DNA of 64,000 bases from assembly GCA_964610045.1 (NCBI GenBank), contig CAZSUN010000007.1, forward strand, positions 1 through 64,000, in the 5' to 3' direction. Shown piece by piece: positions 19,553 to 28,260 of the stretch. The DNA is from JACCYX01 sp964610045 (GTDB taxonomy: Bacteria; Chloroflexota; Chloroflexia; Thermomicrobiales; UBA6265). The notes beneath the pieces were generated by a model that saw only the letters and a list, made by a program, of their open reading frames with translations, made no database searches and had not been told where the DNA came from. Both the position numbers and the translations under genes were made by a program. Within the stretch, counting starts at the first letter, position 1, and each line of letters opens with the position of its first letter.

Positions 19553-19601
19553 AACCTCCACCAAGGGGACCGCATGTCGGCGTGTCTTCCGGACGGAGGT
19601 T
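19553..19601 (+). promoter_or_regulatory. Leader hairpin of S1 mRNA
   Basis: AACCTCC (19553-19559) can pair with GGAGGTT (19595-19601). The loop contains a second Shine-Dalgarno (AAGGGGA) and an in-frame ATG at 19574. The paired GGAGG would otherwise be an exposed ribosome-binding-like site. S1 is known to control its own translation in E. coli, so a control role here is plausible but unproven. Confidence 0.4.
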
Positions 19602-19633
19602 GCTGCGTGTCTTTTGGTATTCAAGGTAGGTCT

Positions 19634-21232
19634 ATGGACGGTACGGACATTCGTGAGTACGGCCAGGGCACAACCGATTCCGCGTCGGCGGAAGCGGAGC
19701 TCGCCAATGGGCTGTCGCTCATGGAGCAATTCCTCAGCAATCCCGAGCATGACTACAAGACCCTGAAATATGGGGACGTCATGGAAGGGATCATCATGCA
19801 CCGGGATCGGGACGAGCTGCTGGTGGACATCGGGTCCAAGGCGGAAGGCATCGTGCCGGCGAAGGAGTATTCCAGTCTTTCCGCTGAGGAGAAAGACGCC
19901 CTGGAAGTTGGCGACACGATCCTCGTGTTCGTCGTGCAGCCGGAAAACAATGAGGGCCATCCGGTCGTCAGCATTGACCGCGCGCGACAGGAAAAGAGCT
20001 GGCGCCGGCTCCAGGAAATCCACGAACAGAACCAGGTTATCGAGGCCGAAGTCACCAACTACAACAAGGGTGGCCTCCTGGTGAACCTCGATGGCGTCCG
20101 CGGGTTCGTTCCGGCCTCCCAGGTCAGCGAGATCCGCGGTGGCGACGAGTCGAGCAAGCAGGCCGACATGGCCCGCCTGATCGGCACTTCGTTGCCGCTC
20201 AAGGTCATTGAAATCAACCGGCACCGGAACCGCCTGATCCTCTCCGAGCGGCAGGCGATCCAGGAACGCCGCGACGTGATGAAGGAGCGCCTGATCGAGG
20301 AGCTCCACGAGGGCGAAATCCGCAAGGGTCGCGTGTCCTCCATCTGCGACTTCGGCGCCTTTGTCGACATCGGGGGAGCGGACGGACTCGTCCACCTCTC
20401 CGAGCTTTCCTGGAGCCGGGTTCGCCACCCAAGCGAACTCCTCAAGGTTGGCGAGGAAGTCGATGTCTACGTCCTCGGCATCAACCCGACCGAGAAGAAG
20501 ATCGCGCTGTCGATCAAGCGCACCCAGGCCGAGCCCTGGAGCCGCGTTGCCGCCTCCTACGAGGTTGGCAAGCTGGTTCGCGGGACCGTCACCCAGCTCG
20601 CGAACTTCGGCGCCTTCGCTCGCATCGAGGATGGCATCGAGGGCCTGATCCACGTCTCCGAACTGGCCGACGAGCGGATCCAGCACCCGAAGCAGGTCGT
20701 CAGCGAGGGGCAGGAGTTGCTGCTCCGGATCATCCGCATCGACCCGCAACGCCGCCGCATGGGTCTCAGCCTGCGCCGCGCGCTCGATACGCCCGATGAA
20801 GAACTCATCTCCGTCTTCGGCGAGGGCATCCTCGAAGAGCGCGACGCGCTCTCCCAGAAGATCAAGGATGCGCTCGAGGCCGAAGGTCTCACCGGGCAGT
20901 TCGCCGAGCCGCGTGAGGATGAGGAATCGTCCGAATCCGGCGATGGCGAGGCGGTGTCCGCCGAGCCGGTCGAGTCCGAAACCCGGGTCGTCGATCAGGT
21001 GGCTGCCTTCGAAGAGCGCCAGCAGCGCGCCGAGGAAGCCGCCGCCACCCGCGCGGCAAGGGCCGCCGCGGCTCGCCAGCAGGCCCGCTCCGTCGAACCG
21101 TCCGCCTTCGAGGGCGAGGAAATGTCGGCGATGGCGATGGCATTTGCCCTGGCCGGCGCGCTCGACGTCGAGAACGAAGAAGCCGCCGAGAGCACCGGTG
21201 AAGACGACGAGGCTCCCGCTTCGGAGTCCTGA
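19634..21232 (+). CDS. rpsA: Ribosomal protein S1 homolog, four S1 domains
   Basis: A 532-residue RNA-binding protein. Four S1 (OB-fold) repeats begin about residues 43 (GDVMEGIIMHRDRDELLVDI), 130 (AEVTNYNKGGLLVNLDG), 230 (KGRVSSICDFGAFVDIGG) and 315 (RGTVTQLANFGAFARIED). A C-terminal tail of about 130 residues is Glu, Ser and Ala-rich and probably disordered. S1 helps the 30S subunit bind and unfold mRNA. I placed the start at ATG 19634 after AAGGTAGG; ATG 19574, also with a Shine-Dalgarno, would add 20 residues including three cysteines. It is followed by a strong terminator and then by clpC. Confidence 0.92.
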   Translation: MDGTDIREYGQGTTDSASAEAELANGLSLMEQFLSNPEHDYKTLKYGDVMEGIIMHRDRDELLVDIGSKAEGIVPAKEYSSLSAEEKDALEVGDTILVFVVQPENNEGHPVVSIDRARQEKSWRRLQEIHEQNQVIEAEVTNYNKGGLLVNLDGVRGFVPASQVSEIRGGDESSKQADMARLIGTSLPLKVIEINRHRNRLILSERQAIQERRDVMKERLIEELHEGEIRKGRVSSICDFGAFVDIGGADGLVHLSELSWSRVRHPSELLKVGEEVDVYVLGINPTEKKIALSIKRTQAEPWSRVAASYEVGKLVRGTVTQLANFGAFARIEDGIEGLIHVSELADERIQHPKQVVSEGQELLLRIIRIDPQRRRMGLSLRRALDTPDEELISVFGEGILEERDALSQKIKDALEAEGLTGQFAEPREDEESSESGDGEAVSAEPVESETRVVDQVAAFEERQQRAEEAAATRAARAAAARQQARSVEPSAFEGEEMSAMAMAFALAGALDVENEEAAESTGEDDEAPASES

Positions 21233-21264
21233 TTCCGGAATCACTGCACAAACAGAAACGCTGG

Positions 21265-21294
21265 ACAGCGGTGTGGGTTCGCCCACACCGCTGT
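21265..21294 (+). terminator. Hairpin terminator after S1 gene
   Basis: A perfect 13-bp stem (ACAGCGGTGTGGG / CCCACACCGCTGT) closed by the very stable TTCG tetraloop, 33 nt after the S1 stop. No long T-tract follows. Downstream, ACATCCC near 21343 and GGGATGT near 21375 can form another stem in the clpC leader. Confidence 0.8.
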
Positions 21295-21475
21295 TGCCGT
21301 GCCCCGGTATCGTCGTGCATAGTAGGTTTGGGGAGTGGCACAACATCCCCTCCCCGGCGGACAATGGTTGCAGGGATGTCCAGGCGCTCCCGAGGTCGCG
21401 TGATACCAGCAGGATGGTCGGCAACGTGTCACGCTGATTGCGCCATCGTTGCAGAACTGGAGGAGGGGAGCCCGG

Positions 21476-23929
21476 ATGGCAGAAAAGTTCGATAAATTCA
21501 CGGACCGGGCACGCAGGGTCCTGACGCTCGCTCAGGAAGAAGCCCAGCGGTTCAACCACAACTACATCGGTACCGAGCATCTGCTGCTTGGCCTCGTGCG
21601 CGAGGGCGACGGCGTCGCCGCCAAGGTCCTCGGCAACATGGGCGTCCAGCTTCCCCGTGTCCGCTCCGCCGTCGAGTTCATCATCGGCCGTGGCGAAACC
21701 ATGGTGATGGGAGAGATCGGCCTCACTCCACGCGCCAAGAAAGTCATTGAGCTCGCTGTCGACGAGGCACGCCGGCTGAACCACCACTACATTGGCACCG
21801 AACACCTGTTGCTGGGGCTCGTGCGCGAGGGAGAGGGGATCGCGGCTGGGGTTCTGGAGAGCCTTGGGGTCAACCTCGAAAAGGTGCGCGCCCAGGTCAT
21901 GCAGGTCGTGAGCCAGAATGCGTCCAGCCAGCAGCAGACCAAAGCCCAAACCAAGACCCCGTACATGGATGCTCTTGGCTTCGACCTCACCGAAGCGGCC
22001 CGGACCAACAAGCTCGGTCCCCTTGTGGGCCGGTCGGTCGAAATCGACCGGGTGATGCAGATCCTCTCCCGCCGTACCAAGAACAATCCGGCCCTGATCG
22101 GCGAGCCAGGGGTCGGCAAGACCGCGATCGTCGAAGGTCTTGCCCAACGCATCGTTTCCGGCGATGTGCCGGAGCAACTCCAGAACAAGCGGCTCGTCGC
22201 CCTCGACATCGGCGCCCTGGTCGCCGGCACCAAGTATCGCGGTGAGTTCGAGGAGCGGCTCAAGAAGATCGTCAATGAGGTCAAAGAAACCAAGAGCATC
22301 CTCTTCATCGACGAACTCCACACCCTGGTCGGCGCCGGCGCTGCCGAAGGCGCGGTCGATGCTGCGAACATCCTGAAGCCCGCCCTTTCCCGGGGTGAGC
22401 TTCAAACCATCGGCGCGACCACGCTCGACGAGTACCGGCGCTATATCGAGCGGGATGCCGCGCTCGAACGGCGCTTCCAGCCGGTCCAGGTCGATGAGCC
22501 ATCGATCGAGGAGACGATCCGGATCCTTGAAGGGGTGCGCAGCCTCTATGAGGAGCACCACCGGCTCAAGATCAGCGACGAAGCGCTCAAATCGGCGGCA
22601 AACCTGGCCGCTCGCTACGTCACCGATCGCTTCATGCCCGATAAGGCCATCGATCTGATCGACGAAGCCTCGTCGCGGGTTCGCATGCAGCGCTCCGCTG
22701 CCCCGCCGAACCTGCGGGAGGCGATGGTCGGCCTTCAGTCGTTGCAGCGTGAACTCGATGCCGCGGTCACCGGTCGCGACTACGAGATGGCCGCCGAATT
22801 GCGGGATCGTGAGCGCAAGCTCCGTGACCGGATCGAGTCCCAGGAGCAGGAGCTCAAGGACGCCCAGACGTCCGATGAGACCTACGTGACGGAAGAGGAC
22901 ATCGCTGAAGTGGTCTCGATGTGGACCGGGATTCCCCTCATCCGGATCGCGGGTGAGGAGAGCGAACGCCTGCTCCACATGGAGGAAGCCCTCCACCAGC
23001 GAATCGTTGGCCAGGAGGAGGCGATCGAAACCGTCGCCCGGGCCGTCCGACGCGCTCGCGCCGGGATCAAGGATCCCCGCCGCCCGATCGGCTCGTTCAT
23101 CTTCATGGGGCCAACCGGTATCGGCAAGAGCCTGCTCGCCAAGGCCCTCGCGGAATTCATGTTCGGGTCCGAGGATCATCTGATCAAGATCGACATGTCG
23201 GAATTCATGGAGCGGCACGCGGTCGCCCGCCTCGTCGGTGCCCCTCCGGGATACGTCGGGTACGAGGAGGGTGGTCAACTCACCGAAGCCGTCCGCCGGA
23301 AGTCCTACTCCGTGATCCTGCTCGACGAAATCGAGAAGGCGCATCCGGAAGCCTTCAACATGCTCCTCCAGATCATGGAGGATGGCTCCCTGGCCGATGC
23401 CAAGGGCCGCAAGGTCGATTTCCGCAACACCATCATCATCATGACCTCCAATGTCGGCGCTGACGAGATCAGCAAGGACATGACGATGGGATTCGTCGGC
23501 CGCGAGGACGAGGAACGCACCAAGCGTCGCGAATACACTGCCATGAAGGACAAGGTCATGTCCCGGCTGAAGCAGACATTCCGGCCAGAGTTCCTCAACC
23601 GCATCGACGCCACCATTGTCTTCCACTCGCTGACCCAGGAGCAAATCCGGGAAATCGTCGACCTGGAAATGCGGCGTGTGCGCGATCAACTTGCCGAGCA
23701 GGACATCACCCTCGATATCGACATCGAGGCCAAGGACCTGCTGGGCGAGCGTGGCTACGATCACACCTACGGTGCTCGGCCACTCCGCCGGATCATCCAG
23801 AACCTCATCGAGGATCCTCTTGCGGAAGGTCTCCTCACCGGTCGCTTCATGCCCGGTCACACCGTGCTCGTTACTGTCGAGGATGGCCTGCTGAAGCTCG
23901 AAGAGGCCAAGGAACTGGCGATCGTCTAG
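21476..23929 (+). CDS. clpC: ATP-dependent Clp protease ATPase subunit ClpC
   Basis: An 817-residue Hsp100 unfoldase. Two Clp-N repeats (residues about 3-145) share the motif HNYIGTEHLLLGLVREG / HHYIGTEHLLLGLVREG. AAA domain 1 has Walker A GEPGVGKT near 210 and Walker B ILFIDELHTLVG. A UVR motif (YEMAAELRDRERKLRDRIE, near 440) marks ClpC rather than ClpB. AAA domain 2 has Walker A GPTGIGKS near 546 and Walker B VILLDEIEKAHPE, followed by the D2-small domain. It feeds unfolded proteins to ClpP, which is not in the window. The start is certain: AGGAGGGGA lies 7 nt before ATG 21476. I see no CtsR or CIRCE box upstream. Confidence 0.97.
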   Translation: MAEKFDKFTDRARRVLTLAQEEAQRFNHNYIGTEHLLLGLVREGDGVAAKVLGNMGVQLPRVRSAVEFIIGRGETMVMGEIGLTPRAKKVIELAVDEARRLNHHYIGTEHLLLGLVREGEGIAAGVLESLGVNLEKVRAQVMQVVSQNASSQQQTKAQTKTPYMDALGFDLTEAARTNKLGPLVGRSVEIDRVMQILSRRTKNNPALIGEPGVGKTAIVEGLAQRIVSGDVPEQLQNKRLVALDIGALVAGTKYRGEFEERLKKIVNEVKETKSILFIDELHTLVGAGAAEGAVDAANILKPALSRGELQTIGATTLDEYRRYIERDAALERRFQPVQVDEPSIEETIRILEGVRSLYEEHHRLKISDEALKSAANLAARYVTDRFMPDKAIDLIDEASSRVRMQRSAAPPNLREAMVGLQSLQRELDAAVTGRDYEMAAELRDRERKLRDRIESQEQELKDAQTSDETYVTEEDIAEVVSMWTGIPLIRIAGEESERLLHMEEALHQRIVGQEEAIETVARAVRRARAGIKDPRRPIGSFIFMGPTGIGKSLLAKALAEFMFGSEDHLIKIDMSEFMERHAVARLVGAPPGYVGYEEGGQLTEAVRRKSYSVILLDEIEKAHPEAFNMLLQIMEDGSLADAKGRKVDFRNTIIIMTSNVGADEISKDMTMGFVGREDEERTKRREYTAMKDKVMSRLKQTFRPEFLNRIDATIVFHSLTQEQIREIVDLEMRRVRDQLAEQDITLDIDIEAKDLLGERGYDHTYGARPLRRIIQNLIEDPLAEGLLTGRFMPGHTVLVTVEDGLLKLEEAKELAIV

Positions 23930-23958
23930 TCACCTGAAAATCAGCCGCCTGACATCGA

Positions 23959-23987
23959 AGAGCGTGGGCGCTTGTCGCCCGCGCTCT
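23959..23987 (+). terminator. Hairpin terminator after clpC
   Basis: AGAGCGTGGGCG pairs with CGCCCGCGCTCT around CTTGT, with one T-G wobble. It is followed by CGAATTTTCC, a short T run. It starts 30 nt past the clpC stop. Confidence 0.75.
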
Positions 23988-24016
23988 CGAATTTTCCAAT
24001 CACCTTGTCCCGTGCC

Positions 24017-24177
24017 GTATGGGAGGACCAAGGCGGCACCATCGACGTCGTTGGCTCAACGTACCATGCCGCCGCGTGTCTTCCCGCTGCGCGATGGCCA
24101 TCAAACCGGGAGGACACACGCGGCGCAGCGACCACTCGGCGAGGGCGACTGATTGTGCGCCGCTGGTCCTCCCCTAC
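24017..24177. repeat. Nested inverted repeat upstream of radA
   Basis: Outer arms GTATGGGAGGACCA (24017-24030) and TGGTCCTCCCCTAC (24164-24177) pair at 13 of 14 positions. Inside them, GCCGCGTGTCTTCCCG (24071) pairs with CGGGAGGACACACGCGGC (24107) with a 2-nt bulge. The whole 161-nt unit fills most of the clpC-radA gap. Similar arm sequences recur at 61996 and 62347. It could be a small non-coding mobile element or a folded radA leader. Confidence 0.6.
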
Positions 24178-24223
24178 ATTTTCCGAACCCGAATAGGCGC
24201 GAAAGCACTTGGAAGGACGACGA

Positions 24224-25558
24224 ATGCCGAAAGTGCGAACCACCTGGATTTGCCAGCAATGCGGCGCCATCAGCCCTGGCTACCTGGGCAAATGCCCCGG
24301 CTGCGGCCAATGGCACACCCTGGTCGAGACTATCGAGGAGCGGTCGACGCAGACTCCACCGAGACTGGCCTCACGGGCCGACCTCCAGCCGCTCGCGACG
24401 ATTCGGTTCGACGAACACAACCGGATCCCGGTCCCGATCGCCGAATTCGGGCGCGTCCTCGGTGGTGGCCTCGTGCCGGGTTCGCTTGTGCTCCTCGGTG
24501 GTGACCCTGGCATCGGCAAGTCCACCCTCGTTCTCCAGGCAGCCGCTGTGCTCGGTCAATCTGACCGGCCGGTCGTCTACGTCTCGGCCGAGGAATCGGC
24601 CCAGCAGATCAAGCTCCGCTCCGACCGCCTGCACCTCGACCCCAGGCATGTGCTGGTCATGTCGGAAACGCGCCTCGACACGATTCTCGGGTCATTGGAC
24701 GACATAACGCCTGGACTCCTCATCGTTGACTCTATCCAGACCGTGATGGTGGACGACATCAGCTCGTCGGCCGGCAGTGTCTCCCAGGTTCGGGAATGTA
24801 CTTCCCGGTTGATGCAGTGGGCGAAGCCGCGCAATGTTCCGGTCTTCGTCATCGGCCACGTCACGAAGGAGGGCACCATCGCTGGACCGCGTGTGCTCGA
24901 GCACATGGTCGATGCCGTGCTCTACCTCGAAGGCGAGCGGTTTCACCAGTTCCGCATTCTGCGGGCGGTCAAGAACCGGTTCGGCTCTACTGACGAGGTT
25001 GGTGTCTTCGAAATGGCAGATGTCGGCCTGCGCGAGGTGAGGAATCCCTCCGAGGTGTTCCTGGAAGAGCGATCCGGAGTGGCGTCGGGGTCGGCAGTCG
25101 CCGTCACCATGGAGGGGAGCCGCCCGATCCTCGTCGAGATCCAGGCACTTTCCACACCGTCTGCCTACGGGTTGCCGCGCCGCAACGCCAATGGGCTCGA
25201 TGTCAACCGTCTGCAATTGTTGGTGGCCGTCCTCCAGAAGCGGGTTGGACTCGAACTCGGCATGCAGGATATCTATGCGAATGTGGTGGGCGGCCTGCGT
25301 ATCCAGGAACCGGCGGCAGACCTCGCCGTCGCAGTCGGCATCGCTTCCAGCTTGCGGGAGCGCCCGGTCGACCGTGGTACCGCCGTCATCGGCGAGATCG
25401 GCCTGTCCGGGGAATTACGCTCGGTGAACCAGCTCGACCGCCGGATCGGGGAGGCATCCCGGCTCGGGTTCACGCGGGTCATCGTCCCGCACGGCACGCG
25501 TAAACAGGAAGCCGGGGAGGCATCTTCCGGTGTCAACCTGATCCGTTGCGCCACCGCC
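24224..25558 (+). CDS. radA: DNA repair protein RadA (3' end lost in assembly gap)
   Basis: The first 445 residues of RadA/Sms, normally about 450-460 long, so only the last few residues are missing. An N-terminal zinc finger (ICQQCGAISPGYLGKCPGCG) is followed by a RecA-like core with Walker A GGDPGIGKST near residue 96, Walker B LLIVDSIQTV and the RadA-specific KNRFGS. A Lon-protease-like C-terminal domain has AIGEIGLSGELR-type sequence (AVIGEIGLSGELRSV). RadA drives branch migration in recombination. ATG 24224 has GGAAGGA 6 nt upstream. The frame runs into the N block at 25559; any reading across it is an artefact. Confidence 0.95.
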
Positions 25559-25658
25559 NNNNNNNNNNNNNNNNNNNNNNNNNNNNNNNNNNNNNNNNNN
25601 NNNNNNNNNNNNNNNNNNNNNNNNNNNNNNNNNNNNNNNNNNNNNNNNNNNNNNNNNN
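25559..25658. other. Assembly gap, 100 N
   Basis: Exactly 100 N, the usual placeholder for a scaffold join of unknown size. radA enters from the left and murG from the right, convergently, and both lose their 3' ends. Any terminator between them is missing too. Confidence 0.99.
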
Positions 25659-26593
25659 TTCTTGCGCTGCTCGTCGCCCCAGGTACCGGGAAGGGGGATC
25701 AGGAGCGACGGGAGACCGAGGTACCCCAGTTCGCTGACCGTTCCCGCCCCGCTCCTGGCGACGACCAGATCGGTCATCGCGTAGACATCCGGCAATTCGT
25801 CTCGCACGAAGTCGACCACCTGGTAGCGTCCGGCAAGTTCCGCCGGCATCGCTTCCCGGAGTTTCGTCAGCCGCTCCAGGTCCGGATTTGCCGATGCCGG
25901 CCCAGCCTGGTGCAACACATTCGCACGCTCCAGCACGTCGGGCAGGATCGCTTCGATCCGGGTGTTGAGTGGGCTTGCCCCTCGCGCACCACCGGTGACG
26001 TACAGCACCGGCAGGTCATTCTGAAATCCGTACCTGGCCCTGCCTGCGTCCTCCGAGCCGTCAAGGAGCGTGGCGCGAACGGGGTTACCGGTCACCACCA
26101 CATTCCCGTGCCGTTGCCGCGCCAGAATTGCCGCCTGCTCGAACCCGACAGCGAACGTGTCCGCGAACCGTGCAGCCGTCTTGTTGGCGATACCGATCTG
26201 GGCCGTCTGCTCGTGGGTCAGGATCGGTGTCGATCGCGCCCCGGCGACAACCGTCGGCACACTGACTGCCCCGCCCGTGCTGTAAATCACGTCCGGCCGG
26301 AAGCGCCGCACCTGATTCCACGCCTGGACGGTGCCGACCGGTATCCGGAACAGATCCGTTAACGTCTCGATCGATGCATATCGCCGGATCTTCCCTGTCT
26401 GAATCGCCACGAACGCGACATCGTTCGCGGCGGCGATCTCGCGCTCCACACCCTTGTGGCTGCCCAACCAGAGCAATTCCAGCGGGAGGTCGCGATGTCG
26501 CAACTCCTGGATCACCGCCACGGCGGGCAGCACATGCCCCCCCGTGCCGCCGGCGGCAATCAGCAATCGAAACGGTGCCGGATCCTCTGACAC
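25659..26593 (-). CDS. murG: UDP-GlcNAc--lipid-I GlcNAc transferase MurG (3' end lost in gap)
   Basis: About 311 residues of MurG, which makes peptidoglycan lipid II on the inner face of the membrane; some 40-50 C-terminal residues fall in the gap. Visible motifs are LLIAAGGTGGHVLPAVAV, LLWLGSHKGVERE, IYSTGGAVSVPTVVAG, VVVTGNPVR, LYVTGGARGA and VARSGAGTVSEL with the start of the UDP site PLPGTWGDEQ. The best start is GTG 26593, with AGGAG 7 nt upstream; an ATG at 26611 has none. The gene is away from a cell-division cluster, and lies downstream of a zinc-ribbon gene and ABC transporter on the same strand. Confidence 0.94.
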
Positions 26594-26732
26594 GAACGCA
26601 CTCCTGGCCATGACGATGTTGTCAACCGTAATCTCAAAGCGATCGGCACCAGGTGGGGCGGACCATCACCGCTTGCCGGTCGCGCTCAAACCGTGGCAAG
26701 GGATAGTCTGGGACATGCCGTTCGTTTGTACA

Positions 26733-26750
26733 GGCCGACCCGTGTCGGCC
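26733..26750. repeat. Hairpin repeat, family R copy 4 (minimal)
   Basis: GGCCGAC and GTCGGCC with a CCGT loop, preceded by CGTTTGTACA and followed by CGTTAGGCG. The flanks match copy 7 (CGTTTGTA), but most of the loop is deleted. It lies between the zinc-ribbon gene and murG. Confidence 0.55.
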
Positions 26751-26791
26751 CGTTAGGCGTATGCGTCATTGGCCGGCAACGGCTCATCGAC

Positions 26792-27178
26792 CTACCGGCC
26801 CTGCCTCGCGTTGTAACAATCCCGGCAATACACCGGCCGGTCCCGTCGTGGTACGAACGGCACCCGTGTTTCCGCTCCGCAAGCGGCACACACCGCCGCG
26901 AACAACTGCCGCCCCGCCCCTTGTCGTGGCCCGGCTGCACGACCGGAGGTGCTCCTTCGGCCAGGCGTCGACGGTTCCAGGTCGCTCGATTGCCCCAGGC
27001 GTTCGTAAAGCGCGATCAGGTCGCCGTTGCGCGCGGCGCGCAGCTTCGCCCGGCAATCCGGGCAGGCGTCAGCGGTCTTCAACCCATGCTCCCGCCGGAA
27101 CTGCTGCTCTGCTGGCGGTACCAGGAACGCTTGTCCGCAATCCATGCATACCTGTTCGATCGGAACCGTCTCTGTCAC
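26792..27178 (-). CDS. Small zinc-binding protein with two CxxC modules
   Basis: A 128-residue protein with two zinc sites. The N-terminal module VCMDCGQAFLVPPAEQQFRR with CPDCRAK about 30 residues later resembles the probable zinc-ribbon family zf-trcl. The C-terminal module is CAACGAETRVPFVPRRDRPV with CRDCY, a common CxxC pattern in Chloroflexota and Patescibacteria small proteins. A basic, Arg-rich linker joins them. GTG 27178 is chosen for its GGAAGGAC about 7-9 nt upstream. It may bind nucleic acid or an RNA polymerase-associated partner, but no function is assigned. It starts 50 nt after the ABC ATPase stop and may share its transcript. Confidence 0.72.
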   Translation of the reverse strand: MTETVPIEQVCMDCGQAFLVPPAEQQFRREHGLKTADACPDCRAKLRAARNGDLIALYERLGQSSDLEPSTPGRRSTSGRAAGPRQGAGRQLFAAVCAACGAETRVPFVPRRDRPVYCRDCYNARQGR

Positions 27179-27228
27179 TGCGCGCTGTCCTTCCATGCCT
27201 TCGTCGCGCACATGGTAGCGCAGGCGTC

Positions 27229-28242
27229 TCACGCGGCGCTTTCCTGGGTAGCGCCCGCCAAGTAAAGTTGCCGGATCACATCCTCGATCTCTGGCTCCTC
27301 AACGCCCATGTCGCGAATCTGCCCGAACGTGCCCATCCGGTCCAGCAGCACCGGCGCCGTCCACGACGTGCGGTCGAAGGAGACCGTGACGCGTGGTCCA
27401 TCGCTGGAGATCAGGTCGACTCCCTGTGGCAGCTGCGTCGTCTGGACGTCGGGAGTGTCGTCATAATCCACGATCAACCGTCGCCTGCTGCCGAACCGCT
27501 CCTTAAGTGTGGCCAGGCTGCCGTCGTAGGCCAACTCTCCCCGGTCGATCACGATAATCCGGGAACACAGCCGCTCGATGTCCGCCAGGTCGTGGGTTGT
27601 CAACAGTACGGTCACACCGGACTCGCGATTGAGGTCGGCGAGGTAGTCGCGAATGCGGGTCTTCGCCACCAGGTCCAAACCGATCGTCGGCTCGTCGAGG
27701 TAGAGCACCGCCGGCTCGTGAAGGATCGACGCCGCGAGATCCCCCCGCATTCGCTGGCCGAGCGACAGTTGCCGCACCGGCGTCGCCAGGAAGTCGGTCA
27801 TGTCGAGCAGCTCGACCGCGGCCTCGAAGTTCCGGTGAAACCGGTCGGCCGGCACCTTGTACATGTACTGAAGCAAAGCCAGCGATTCGGACAGCGGCAG
27901 GTCCCACCAAAGCTGCGTCCGCTGTCCGAAGACGACCCCGATCTGCTGCGCCAGCTTCCTCCGCTGCTCCCACGGCACGAACCCGGCGACGGACGCCGAG
28001 CCGCTCGATGGAACGAGGATCCCGGTCAGCATCTTGATCGTGGTCGACTTTCCGGCGCCGTTCGGGCCGATGTACCCGACCATCTCGCCCGCCGCGATGT
28101 CGAATGACACCCCCGATACCGCGAACACTTCGGTTGCGTCGCGATCGGCAAGCCCGCGCAACGCACCGAGCATGCCGGTTCGCTGCTTGCGCCGGGTGAA
28201 TGTCTTGGTCAGGTTTTGCGCGGATATGATCGGATTCGTCAT
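27229..28242 (-). CDS. ABC transporter ATP-binding protein (COG4586 type)
   Basis: A 337-residue ATPase. Walker A is GPNGAGKST, the signature is LSLGQRMRGDLAASILHEP, Walker B is VLYLDEPTIGLD and the switch His is in TTHD. The extended N-terminus (TKTFTRRKQRTGMLGALRGL) and the C-terminal domain after about residue 230 match the ATPase of the uncharacterised transporter group with COG4587 and COG3694 permeases. It probably powers export of an unknown compound. The next gene upstream, a permease, ends 18 nt before it. Confidence 0.92.
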   Translation of the reverse strand: MTNPIISAQNLTKTFTRRKQRTGMLGALRGLADRDATEVFAVSGVSFDIAAGEMVGYIGPNGAGKSTTIKMLTGILVPSSGSASVAGFVPWEQRRKLAQQIGVVFGQRTQLWWDLPLSESLALLQYMYKVPADRFHRNFEAAVELLDMTDFLATPVRQLSLGQRMRGDLAASILHEPAVLYLDEPTIGLDLVAKTRIRDYLADLNRESGVTVLLTTHDLADIERLCSRIIVIDRGELAYDGSLATLKERFGSRRRLIVDYDDTPDVQTTQLPQGVDLISSDGPRVTVSFDRTSWTAPVLLDRMGTFGQIRDMGVEEPEIEDVIRQLYLAGATQESAA

Positions 28243-28260
28243 GGCATCCTCTCCCGGGTT

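Noticed and set aside
19370..23860. A 1,496-codon open frame antisense to S1 and clpC
   Set aside because: Both genes beneath it have full family motifs. Long stop-free antisense frames are expected in DNA with this GC bias, and the translation is rich in Asp, Arg, Gly and Leu with no family resemblance.
24209..26362. Apparent fusion protein reading through the N block
   Set aside because: The frame joins radA to the antisense of murG only because N was translated as X. It is an artefact of the scaffold gap.
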